The notes under the pieces were generated by a model. That model was not told where the DNA came from. It made no database searches and worked only from the letters and a program-made list of their open reading frames with translations. A stretch of DNA of 64,000 bases from Chryseobacterium scophthalmum (GTDB taxonomy: Bacteria > Bacteroidota > Bacteroidia > Flavobacteriales > Weeksellaceae), in NCBI RefSeq assembly GCF_900143185.1, contig NZ_FSRQ01000001.1:2046001-2110000 (forward strand). Reading direction: 5' to 3'. Both the position numbers and the translations under genes were made by a program. Numbering within the stretch: the stretch's first letter is position 1; each line of letters opens with the position of its first letter. Shown here piece by piece: positions 1 through 6,883 of this stretch.

Positions 1-2
1 TG

Positions 3-707
3 ACAACAATTCGAGCTTCCACTCCGATGTACCTTTTAGCTAGAGTCATAAAATCTATGGGAATCAAAATGGTACTTTCTGGTGAAGGTGCAGATGAATT
101 ATTTGGTGGATATTTATATTTCCATAAAGCTCCGAATGCAAAAGAATTTCACGATGAAACGGTAAGAAAACTTAGCAAACTTCACTTATATGATTGTTTA
201 AGAGCCAACAAAGCATTGATGAGTTGGGGAATTGAAGGCAGAGTTCCGTTTTTGGATAAAGAATTTATGGATATTGCGATGAATGTAAACCCGGAAGATA
301 AAATGATTCGCAAAGAAGAAGGAAAAATTGAAAAATGGGTTTTAAGAAAAGCATTCGAAGATCTTTTACCTGAATCTATTGCTTGGAGACAGAAAGAACA
401 GTTCTCAGACGGAGTTGGTTATTCATGGATCGACACTTTAAAAGATATTGCCGAAAAATATGTTACTGATGAAATGATGGCGAATGCGAAATTCAAATTT
501 CCTTTAAACACACCGCAAAATAAAGAAGAATATCGCTACAGAACAATTTTTGAAGAGCATTTCCCAAGTGAAACTGCGGCTGCAACAGTTCCTTCGGTTC
601 CTTCAGTTGCGTGCTCCACTCCTATCGCATTAGAATGGGATGAAGCATTTAAAAAGATGAACGACCCAAGTGGAAGAGCCGTAAAAGTGCACGAAACTTC
701 TTATTAA
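3..707 (+). CDS. asnB: asparagine synthetase B (glutamine-hydrolysing), 3' part
   Basis: This is the C-terminal 234 residues of asparagine synthetase B. The frame is open to the left edge, so the start and the N-terminal glutaminase domain lie outside the window. The enzyme makes asparagine from aspartate, ATP and glutamine in the cytoplasm. The ATP-pyrophosphatase domain is recognisable from [12 protein letters not shown] near the start of the visible part, RVPFLDKEF, and [15 protein letters not shown]. The C-terminal part reads ALEWDEAF followed by [11 protein letters not shown], typical of bacterial AsnB. An intrinsic terminator follows the stop by about 20 bp. No frameshift or missing motif is seen in the visible portion. 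Confidence 0.95.
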   Translation, partial: TTIRASTPMYLLARVIKSMGIKMVLSGEGADELFGGYLYFHKAPNAKEFHDETVRKLSKLHLYDCLRANKALMSWGIEGRVPFLDKEFMDIAMNVNPEDKMIRKEEGKIEKWVLRKAFEDLLPESIAWRQKEQFSDGVGYSWIDTLKDIAEKYVTDEMMANAKFKFPLNTPQNKEEYRYRTIFEEHFPSETAAATVPSVPSVACSTPIALEWDEAFKKMNDPSGRAVKVHETSY

Positions 708-724
708 AATCTATAAAATTTATC

Positions 725-750
725 AATCCTGTATTCGTACAGGATTTTTT
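725..750 (+). terminator. intrinsic terminator of asnB
   Basis: A perfect 9-bp stem AATCCTGTA / TACAGGATT closed by a TTCG tetraloop is followed by a run of T. It lies 18 bp after the asnB stop. Confidence 0.85.
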
Positions 751-851
751 ATTCAATAAAATCAATAATATTTGCATAATTTAACTAAGTATTAAACTTA
801 TTATCTAATAAATAATTATATTTGGAAAATAAAAATAATCTCTGTTGTAAA

Positions 852-1667
852 ATGAAAAGAAACATTACTATTTTTTTTGCTTTACTGTGTACAAGCTTAG
901 CTTTCGGACAAGGTAAATACGGAAAAGTTCTCAATTCTAAAAAACTAGCTCTTTCTTATAAAACTGTAAAACCTGTTGATAAAGACGATTATTATCAGCA
1001 ATATTATTGGTTGGTAAAAGCTGAACAGCTTAAAACATATCCTCACCTTGCTGATGTAAAACCTGTTGTTTTATACAACTTTGTGAAAAAAGTAAACCCT
1101 CAAAATCCTACAAAAAAATTGGACGACAGAGGAAAAGAGCTTAGACATACCGCAGAATTATCTCTAGACCAATATTTCAAAAACAAAAATTTCCAGAATA
1201 ATGCAGTTTTGCTTTATAACCTGGAAACGTATGTAGATCCTTCACAGGGAGAATATTTTACAAAAGTAGATGCTGAAAAAATCAAGCAATTGGTTCCTAA
1301 AGAATTTTTCGGATTTGCTTCTTTAAACAAAAAAACTAAAGAAGAAACCAATTACTATCTTTGGGTTGACAAGAAAAATGATAAATTTAAAATTGTTGAC
1401 ATCATTCCAAATGAAAAAGACAATGCTAAATTTTACGCTTCTGTAAAACAGTATCTTCCGAAGTATAAGTTTGAAAGAAAATATATGCCTACGGTAAAAA
1501 AAGGAAGCAAAGCTGACAAAACAGACAAAGATTTCTTCTACATTATGCCTTTTGAGCAAAATAAAGATAACATCGAATACAAAACAGAAGATTTTGAAAC
1601 ATTCATCCTAAGCCAGGTAAAAAGAGAAGGTGAAGCATGGATCGGAGTAGAAAAACCGAGAAAATAA
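852..1667 (+). CDS. secreted hypothetical protein
   Basis: I do not recognise this 271-residue protein. The ATG at 852 (MKRNITIFF...) is preferred over the TTG at 822, because it gives a clean signal peptide (lysine/arginine n-region, hydrophobic core, LAFGQ cleavage region), and because the TTG at 822 overlaps the promoter-like TATATTTG. The mature part is rich in Lys, Tyr and Asp with no cysteine, no transmembrane helix and no enzyme motif I can name. It is monocistronic: the asnB terminator lies upstream and a strong hairpin terminator follows. It is probably a periplasmic or secreted protein restricted to Flavobacteriia. Function unknown. Confidence 0.75.
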   Translation: MKRNITIFFALLCTSLAFGQGKYGKVLNSKKLALSYKTVKPVDKDDYYQQYYWLVKAEQLKTYPHLADVKPVVLYNFVKKVNPQNPTKKLDDRGKELRHTAELSLDQYFKNKNFQNNAVLLYNLETYVDPSQGEYFTKVDAEKIKQLVPKEFFGFASLNKKTKEETNYYLWVDKKNDKFKIVDIIPNEKDNAKFYASVKQYLPKYKFERKYMPTVKKGSKADKTDKDFFYIMPFEQNKDNIEYKTEDFETFILSQVKREGEAWIGVEKPRK

Positions 1668-1687
1668 AAAAGTTAATCTTTTAATAA

Positions 1688-1721
1688 AAGCCCCGAAAAA
1701 CAATATTTTCGGGGCTTTTTC
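1688..1721 (+). terminator. intrinsic terminator
   Basis: A 12-bp stem AAGCCCCGAAAA / TTTTCGGGGCTT with a short loop is followed by T-rich sequence, 20 bp after the stop at 1667. Confidence 0.85.
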
Positions 1722-1754
1722 ATTTATATTAGCGACAATAAAACTCACTTAAAT

Positions 1755-2618
1755 ATGAAAATAAAATCATGTTTTTTCTCATTATTTTTATTCGGAATTT
1801 TCTCAGCTCAATCTTATAAAGCTGTTTATGATTTCAAATGGAAACCTCAGAAAAATGCAACCGAATATTTGCATGAAGATTTTGCTTTGCTAATCAATGA
1901 AAATAAATCATCAGATTTTCTTTCTTATATTAAATTCAAAAATGATTCTACAAAAACTAAAACCGTAAAAGACTTTAAAAAAATTGGACAGGGAAGCATG
2001 TCGTTTAATTACAAATACGGAGAATCAAAATTCAACGATGTTATTTCTAAAAACTACACCAATAAAGAGATTCTGTTTCAAAAGCAATTATATGACAAAC
2101 TTTTTTTGGTGAAAAATGAATGCAAAATAAATTGGAAAATAAATTCTGCGAAAGATAAATTATTAGGTTATTCTGTTCAAAAAGCGGCAACAGAATTTGG
2201 TGGCAGAAAATGGATCGCCTGGTTTACTACTGAAATTCCGGTTCAGGATGGACCTTATAAATTCTCTGGATTGCCTGGTTTAATTTTAAAAATCACAGAC
2301 GCAGAAAATGAATTTATCTATGAAATGAAATCTATCACGAAAGAAACTAATGATATTTCTGAAAGAAATTATGGAGTTACAAACACCATTAAACTGAGTT
2401 CAGTAAAATATCAGAAAATCTGGGAAGATTATAAAAAACAGCCTTCTTCTATTTTTAATTACCAAACTCAAATTAACAACAACGGATGGACTGCAAACTA
2501 TACAATTGGTGGTGGAAATCCCAACGACAAAAAGTATCAGGAAAAATTTGATAAACAGCAACTGGAGTTTTTAAAAAATTTCGAAAATCCGATTGAGTTG
2601 AAAAATGATTGTCAGTGA
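1755..2618 (+). CDS. GLPGLI family protein
   Basis: This 287-residue secreted protein carries the family-defining motif FSGLPGLIL about 60% along. The N-terminus is a signal peptide (MKIKSCFFSLFLFGIFSAQ). GLPGLI proteins are found almost only in Bacteroidota and are exported; their role is not established. The region before the motif has the usual EFGGRKWIAWFTTEIPVQDGPYKF pattern, in which the chain is told from other secreted proteins by the W-x-A-W-[FY] and P-x-x-x-G-P-Y-x-F elements. Length is ordinary for the family. It is transcribed toward the convergent gene ending at 2649, with only 30 bp between them. Confidence 0.9.
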   Translation: MKIKSCFFSLFLFGIFSAQSYKAVYDFKWKPQKNATEYLHEDFALLINENKSSDFLSYIKFKNDSTKTKTVKDFKKIGQGSMSFNYKYGESKFNDVISKNYTNKEILFQKQLYDKLFLVKNECKINWKINSAKDKLLGYSVQKAATEFGGRKWIAWFTTEIPVQDGPYKFSGLPGLILKITDAENEFIYEMKSITKETNDISERNYGVTNTIKLSSVKYQKIWEDYKKQPSSIFNYQTQINNNGWTANYTIGGGNPNDKKYQEKFDKQQLEFLKNFENPIELKNDCQ

Positions 2619-2648
2619 TTTATAATTCTATTAAGAATATAATTATTT

Positions 2649-3011
2649 TTAAAAACTGAAAATCTTCATTCTATATTTTTCAAATAAATAATAAGAAAAT
2701 CCGCCCAAGAAATAGGCTAGAACATCAAAAATGTCACTTGTAAATCTTGGAGAAATGATTGGGCAAATTAACTCGAATAACAAAGAAATATAGATAAATG
2801 AGCTTAAATAAAACTGAAAATCTGGTTTCCAATGGTGATTCAAAATATCATTCATTATATATTTGATAACATAACTGTACAACGGAATCGTAATAAAATC
2901 TGTGAAATAATCATTGATTATGGGAATTATAATATTATTTTTTCGCAGAATAAAAATTCCCAGCCAAATAGCCAATCCTCCCAATAAAAAGTACGGAACT
3001 TTCATCATCAC
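2649..3011 (-). CDS. small polytopic membrane protein
   Basis: This is a 120-residue protein with about four hydrophobic segments. It starts with GTG at 3011 or with either of the two ATG codons next to it; the ATG at 3008 is equally good. The C-terminal segment (PRFTSDIFDVLAYFLGGFSYY) has the D-x-x-D-x-x-A-Y-x-x-G pattern that recalls the last helices of VanZ-like proteins, but the similarity is weak and I do not assign a family. Its start overlaps the stop of the 44-residue gene upstream, so the two are probably translationally coupled. The pair is divergent from a TetR-type regulator and probably controlled by it. Confidence 0.7.
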   Translation of the reverse strand: MMMKVPYFLLGGLAIWLGIFILRKNNIIIPIINDYFTDFITIPLYSYVIKYIMNDILNHHWKPDFQFYLSSFIYISLLFELICPIISPRFTSDIFDVLAYFLGGFSYYLFEKYRMKIFSF

Positions 3012-3142
3012 ATGTGAAATATAGCCATAATGAAACCTAGAATAATCTGTAAAATTTTCACAATAATATCTTGTGCTTTTGCAGATGTTTCTGAGGTTCT
3101 ATCGGGTGTGTTTTCGTAATCAAAACTTTTTTTATTTTCCAT
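3008..3142 (-). CDS. 44-residue single-pass membrane peptide
   Basis: A short open frame starts at ATG 3142. The first half is polar (MENKKSFDYENTPDRTSETS) and the last 20 residues form one hydrophobic helix. Its TGA stop overlaps the start of the next gene (ATGTGATGATG), which is the usual arrangement for translational coupling. The gene lies 27 bp from a near-perfect palindrome and faces away from a TetR gene. That it is real is inferred from the overlap, the helix and the operator; no homologue is known to me. Confidence 0.55.
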   Translation of the reverse strand: MENKKSFDYENTPDRTSETSAKAQDIIVKILQIILGFIMAIFHM

Positions 3143-3169
3143 TTTAAAAAAATTCTGATGCAAAGATAT

Positions 3170-3199
3170 GTAAAATTAGAACAAATGTTCTAATTTTAC
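3170..3199. promoter_or_regulatory. probable TetR operator, 30-bp palindrome
   Basis: Two perfect 14-bp arms (GTAAAATTAGAACA and TGTTCTAATTTTAC) are separated by AA. The dyad sits between the divergent start codons at 3142 and 3222 and its right arm ends 10 bp before the regulator's -7 box. Position and symmetry suit a TetR-family dimer repressing both directions. Confidence 0.75.
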
Positions 3200-3209
3200 A
3201 AAACTTAAT

Positions 3210-3217
3210 TATATTTG
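3210..3217 (+). promoter_or_regulatory. -7 box of the tetR-type gene
   Basis: TATATTTG matches the Bacteroidota -7 consensus TAnnTTTG. It ends 4 nt before the ATG at 3222, so the mRNA would have little or no 5' leader. Confidence 0.55.
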
Positions 3218-3221
3218 ACTG

Positions 3222-3845
3222 ATGAAAACCAAAGATAAAATCTTGCAAACCGCTTTAAATCTCTTTAACGAAAAAGGCTACAACAACGTCACTACAAGAG
3301 ATATTGCTACTGAAATGAAAATCAGTGCGGGAAATCTGCATTATCATTTTAAACATTCAGAAGATTTAATTATCCATTTTTTTACTAATCTAAAATTAGA
3401 CATGGATCATTTACTGGAAAACCTGAAAAATATTCAAAAAAAAGATCTTTCAGACCTTTATAATTATACTCAGTCATCTTGTGAAATTTTATACACTTAC
3501 CGATTTATTTTTCTGAATTTTGTAGACATTTTAAGAAAAATTCCAGCCATAGAATCGCAATATGCTCAATTGAATATCATAAGAAAAGAAGAATTTCAAT
3601 CTATTTTTAAAGATTTTCAGGAAGACAGAATTTTCAAAGAAAATATTCCAAATTTCATTTTAGAATCACTGGTTACACAGATTTTTATCATCGGAGATAA
3701 CTGGATCACCTTTAACAGTCTTACTTTAAAATTAAACAAAGAAGAATCGATAAAACACTACTCTATTATTTTTTTAAATTTATTTTACCCTTTTCTTACT
3801 GATGAGCAACAAAAGTTGTATGAACTTAATTACATTAAAAGTTAA
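3222..3845 (+). CDS. TetR/AcrR family transcriptional regulator
   Basis: This is a 207-residue regulator. The N-terminal helix-turn-helix is typical of TetR: ILQTALNLFNEKGYNNVTT, then DIATEMKISAGNLHYHFK, spanning roughly residues 5 to 52. The remaining 150 residues are a helical ligand-binding domain, hydrophobic and aromatic, of the kind that follows TetR_N in Bacteroidota; the ligand cannot be predicted. The gene is divergent from a two-gene membrane-protein operon. A 30-bp palindrome lies in the 79-bp gap, so autoregulation plus repression of that operon is likely. The promoter box abuts the start codon. Confidence 0.9.
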   Translation: MKTKDKILQTALNLFNEKGYNNVTTRDIATEMKISAGNLHYHFKHSEDLIIHFFTNLKLDMDHLLENLKNIQKKDLSDLYNYTQSSCEILYTYRFIFLNFVDILRKIPAIESQYAQLNIIRKEEFQSIFKDFQEDRIFKENIPNFILESLVTQIFIIGDNWITFNSLTLKLNKEESIKHYSIIFLNLFYPFLTDEQQKLYELNYIKS

Positions 3846-3857
3846 ATTTAAACTTCT

Positions 3858-3865
3858 TATCTTTG
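3858..3865 (+). promoter_or_regulatory. -7 box of the tyrS leader transcript
   Basis: TATCTTTG fits TAnnTTTG and ends 7 nt before the ATG of the leader peptide. Transcription would therefore begin almost at the leader peptide start, leaving nothing else for the leader to encode. Confidence 0.6.
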
Positions 3866-3872
3866 CCAAACA

Positions 3873-3971
3873 ATGAAACACTTAAACAGCATTTTACGTT
3901 TACCGTTTTTCAGTACTTATTATTACCCGTTCTATCGTTCGGGAAGTATTTCTATATCTAACATTCAATAA
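3873..3971 (+). CDS. tyrosine-rich leader peptide of tyrS
   Basis: A 32-codon open frame begins MKHLNSILRLPFF and contains three adjacent tyrosine codons (TAT TAT TAC, codons 16-18, at 3918-3926) plus a fourth at codon 21. It lies between a promoter box and an intrinsic terminator, 71 bp upstream of a tyrosyl-tRNA synthetase gene. That combination is the hallmark of ribosome-mediated transcription attenuation: scarce charged tRNA-Tyr would stall the leader ribosome at the Tyr run. The peptide itself probably has no function. Expression of the frame is inferred; codon content, position and the overlapping RNA hairpins are seen directly. Confidence 0.75.
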   Translation: MKHLNSILRLPFFSTYYYPFYRSGSISISNIQ

Positions 3972-4023
3972 AATTTAAATTAACAATATTGATGAGCCCG
4001 AACAGATTTGTTCGGGCTTTTTT
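3926..4023 (+). promoter_or_regulatory. transcription attenuator of tyrS
   Basis: Four segments can pair in competing ways. Segment 1 is CCCG at 3926-3929, at the edge of the Tyr codons. Segment 2 is GTTCGGG at 3937-3943. Segment 3 is CCCGAAC at 3997-4003 and segment 4 is GTTCGGG at 4010-4016. Pairing 3:4, extended to a perfect 10-bp stem with a GATT loop (3995-4018) plus a T run, is the terminator. Pairing 2:3 (7 bp) is the antiterminator. Pairing 1:2 would release the terminator. A ribosome stalled on the first Tyr codons would mask segment 1 but leave segment 2 free. Confidence 0.75.
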
Positions 4024-4042
4024 ATGCTTAAAATTCAACAAA

Positions 4043-5242
4043 ATGATACACACATTAAAAGAAAATGTAGAAATTATTCTACCAGAAAACGGTTTGGAAC
4101 AGAAATTAAAACAAGCCGAAGAAGAAAACAGAAAACTCATCATCAAACTTGGTTTTGATCCCACTGCTCCGGATTTACATTTGGGACATGCTGTTGTTTT
4201 GAAAAAACTGAAACAGTTTCAGAATTTAGGACATCAAATCATTATTATTGTAGGAAGTTTTACGGCAAGAATCGGTGATCCGACCGGGAAAAACAAAGCC
4301 AGAAAACCTTTAAGCACAGAAGAAGTTCAGCATAATGCAGAAACGTACATCAACCAGCTTTCAAAAGTAATTAATGTAGAAAAAACGAAAATTGTTTTCA
4401 ATTCTGATTGGTTAGATTCTCTGAATTTTTCAGATGTTATTCAGTTGATTTCAAAAGTTACAGTAGCTCAACTGATGCACAGAAATGACTTCAATAAAAG
4501 ATTTTCTGAAAACTATCCGATTGCAATGCATGAATTGGTGTACCCAATTTTACAGGGATTTGATTCAGTAAAAATCCAAGCAGACATTGAAATGGGCGGA
4601 ACCGATCAGCTTTTCAATTGTACGATGGGAAGACAATTGCAGGAAGCTCATCAAATATCACCACAAATTGTGATGTGTATGCCTTTATTAAAAGGACTCG
4701 ACGGAAAAGAGAAAATGAGCAAATCGCTCAATAATATTATTGGATTAACAGACGAACCCAACGAAATGTTTGGAAAAACAATGTCAATTCCTGATGCTAT
4801 GATCAATGAATTTATTGATTTGACCACAGATCTTTCAAATGCAGAAAAGCAAAATTTAAAATTGAGAATTTCTGATGGAGAAAACCCAATGAACATTAAA
4901 AAAATCATTGCGAAAAATATTATTTCTCAATACCACAATGAAAAATCGGCTGAACTTGCTGAACAGTTTTTTAGCAATCAGTTTCAAAACAAAAATTTTG
5001 AAGAGAAAGTATTTGAACCAATTTCTATTGAATCTTTATTTCCAAATCAATCAAAAATCAGCTTGATTGAGCTTTGTCATCATTTGAAAAATAACGAAAG
5101 TAAATCTTTTATAAGAAGATTAATTGAAAACGGTGGAATTCAAATTAACAATGTAAAAATTACAAATTCGAATACAGAAATTAAGCTTTTAAAAGAGACG
5201 AAAATTAAAATTGGGAAAAGAGATTTTTTTGAATTGGTGTAA
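4043..5242 (+). CDS. tyrS: tyrosyl-tRNA synthetase, KMSKS (TyrZ-like) type
   Basis: This 399-residue class I synthetase charges tRNA-Tyr with tyrosine. The start at 4043 (MIHTLKENVE) follows the attenuator hairpin; an upstream in-frame ATG at 3989 would place the terminator stem inside the coding region and is rejected. HLGH is at residues 46-49, GGTDQ at 185-189 and KMSKS at 224-228. The exact KMSKS and HLGH place it in the TyrZ-like branch rather than the E. coli TyrS branch (KFGKT). The last 60 residues form an S4 RNA-binding domain. Whether the genome has a second TyrRS cannot be seen here. Regulation by tyrosine-codon attenuation is inferred from the leader. Confidence 0.93.
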   Translation: MIHTLKENVEIILPENGLEQKLKQAEEENRKLIIKLGFDPTAPDLHLGHAVVLKKLKQFQNLGHQIIIIVGSFTARIGDPTGKNKARKPLSTEEVQHNAETYINQLSKVINVEKTKIVFNSDWLDSLNFSDVIQLISKVTVAQLMHRNDFNKRFSENYPIAMHELVYPILQGFDSVKIQADIEMGGTDQLFNCTMGRQLQEAHQISPQIVMCMPLLKGLDGKEKMSKSLNNIIGLTDEPNEMFGKTMSIPDAMINEFIDLTTDLSNAEKQNLKLRISDGENPMNIKKIIAKNIISQYHNEKSAELAEQFFSNQFQNKNFEEKVFEPISIESLFPNQSKISLIELCHHLKNNESKSFIRRLIENGGIQINNVKITNSNTEIKLLKETKIKIGKRDFFELV

Positions 5243-5310
5243 ATCTTTAGCAAACTATTAGTTTATTTAAACCAAAAATACTTTTAAAGAGAATATATAA
5301 AATTTGGCTA

Positions 5311-5353
5311 AAGCCAATGAGTTTTACGATTAAAAAAGCGGGCTAAAGCCCGC
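5311..5353. repeat. two GGCTAAAGCC hairpins, probable dispersed repeat
   Basis: TTGGCTAAAGCCAA and, 14 bp on, GCGGGCT-AA-AGCCCGC share the core GGCTAAAGCC. The pair looks like a REP-type intergenic element lying between convergent genes. Confidence 0.5.
5331..5353 (-). terminator. intrinsic terminator of the Ter operon
   Basis: On the minus strand, a 7-bp GC-rich stem GCGGGCT / AGCCCGC is followed by TTTTTT, just after the stop of the kinase-like gene at 5356. Confidence 0.7.
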
Positions 5354-5355
5354 TC

Positions 5356-6870
5356 CTATTGATTATTCGCCATCGTCACATAAATAATTCTTCCGCCTTC
5401 TTCATTAGAAAGCAATATTTTTTTGCCTTCAGACAATTCAACCATTGAATTGGGCGGAATCTCTTTTTGTTCGGTCAAATCTTTCATAGAAGTTAAGGTT
5501 TGATTCACCAAAACCCATTTATCCTGATAAAAAGTAAAATATCCGACCGGTTTTTTATCTTCAAAAATCAGACTTTCATTGCGGATTATTTTTCTTGAAA
5601 CGTGCCATTTGAATAAATACTGATTATGATAGACCATTAATCGATGATTTTCAGGCTTCCAAACCTCATCATCATATTTAAAATACAAATCGAGGACAGG
5701 TAAACTTCCTTTGTGTGAAGTTCCACAGAACGGACATCTCGGAGTTTGGGTATTATCGAAAACATACCATTTCTCGTTACATTCAGGGTTATGACAAGGC
5801 TGAATTAAATCTACGGTCTTCAGTAAAGCCGTTTCCCATTCATTTGCCAAAGGTCTTTTAATCGGATCATGAAGACCATCAATAAAAGCTTTTCTAAATA
5901 ATTCAGACAAATAAGGTCCAGTAACGGTGTAAGGAATTTTATTCGGATCACCCCAGAAAGCATCCCATTTTTTAAGATATTCAGTTCGCACTTTATTGGT
6001 CGAATCGGTTGGATGCTCTACAAAAAGAGCTTTTTCACCCATTGATAATATCTCATCTTTTTCAGAATCCAGATCCCAGATTTTACCGCCTCTCAAAGGA
6101 TGACGGCGAAGAAGATACATATAAATAAGAACCGCCAAAGCATGAAGATCGGTCTTCTGATTCGGAAGCTGTCTTCCGGGATCATGCAGGTGCAAATGTT
6201 TTGTTTTTAAAACTTCAGGAGCAATAAAATCTGCAGTTCCGATGACTTCGGGCGGAAACAGTTTGGGAACTACCAAACCGTCAATATCAATAATACAGGC
6301 AGATTTCGTCACCGGATCTACTAAAATATTATTATAAGAAAGGTCTGAATGCGCCAAACCCATCTGATGCAACTTTTTAATTCCTCTAGTAATATTGATA
6401 GCGATTTGAAAATAACTTAACCAATCTCCCAATTCCGATTTATCTAAGCGAAGCGGATAATGCTGGTTTCTAAACATTGGAGCCGTAAACCACTTCCCCA
6501 CTTTATCACCTCCTGCAATATTATCTGAACCAAAATATCCTTTCGCAAAAAAGAATTTCTGACTGTAAATAGGAACAACAATTCCCGTCAGATTATTTTT
6601 CTGAACAATATCATAAGGCCACCTGAAAACCTCATCCAGATAATATTCTGAAGCGTTTCCGTTTTGAATATTCACCAAATAGGTAGAAACAATTCTTTTG
6701 ATTCTCTCTTTTTGTTCGTTCTCCAAAGGTGTTCTGTAAAAAGCCACCACATATTTTCTGTCAGGAGAAAAATAAACATCTTTGACCCCGCCTTTTACAG
6801 GGTTTTCATCTACATATTCATAAGATTTTGCAGTGTCTAAAATTGAGGAAACGGTGGTTGTTTTTTTCAT
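5356..6870 (-). CDS. TerY-P triad Ser/Thr kinase-like protein with zinc ribbon
   Basis: This 504-residue protein is a eukaryotic-type protein kinase. The catalytic loop is HSDLSYNN (residues 174-181, Asp176 and Asn181), the metal-binding segment is IDIDG (Asp197), and APEVL is at 217-221. The usual VAIK lysine is not obvious: the equivalent strand reads VVAFYR at about residues 41-46. A C4 zinc ribbon lies at about 376-400 (CHNPEC then CPFC). It is the last gene of a minus-strand operon with a PP2C phosphatase, vWA proteins and TerD proteins, as in the TerY-P triad described by Anantharaman, Iyer and Aravind. It probably opposes the phosphatase in a stress-signalling pathway; substrates are unknown. 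Confidence 0.88.
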   Translation of the reverse strand: MKKTTTVSSILDTAKSYEYVDENPVKGGVKDVYFSPDRKYVVAFYRTPLENEQKERIKRIVSTYLVNIQNGNASEYYLDEVFRWPYDIVQKNNLTGIVVPIYSQKFFFAKGYFGSDNIAGGDKVGKWFTAPMFRNQHYPLRLDKSELGDWLSYFQIAINITRGIKKLHQMGLAHSDLSYNNILVDPVTKSACIIDIDGLVVPKLFPPEVIGTADFIAPEVLKTKHLHLHDPGRQLPNQKTDLHALAVLIYMYLLRRHPLRGGKIWDLDSEKDEILSMGEKALFVEHPTDSTNKVRTEYLKKWDAFWGDPNKIPYTVTGPYLSELFRKAFIDGLHDPIKRPLANEWETALLKTVDLIQPCHNPECNEKWYVFDNTQTPRCPFCGTSHKGSLPVLDLYFKYDDEVWKPENHRLMVYHNQYLFKWHVSRKIIRNESLIFEDKKPVGYFTFYQDKWVLVNQTLTSMKDLTEQKEIPPNSMVELSEGKKILLSNEEGGRIIYVTMANNQ

Positions 6871-6883
6871 GAAAGATTTTACT

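Noticed and set aside
2619..2648. AATTCT-ATT-AGAAT as a terminator between GLPGLI and the small membrane gene.
   Set aside because: The stem is short and entirely AT, too weak to support.
3989..4042. An upstream ATG (3989) as the tyrS start.
   Set aside because: It would put the terminator hairpin in the coding sequence and adds residues not expected in the family; 4043 fits both.
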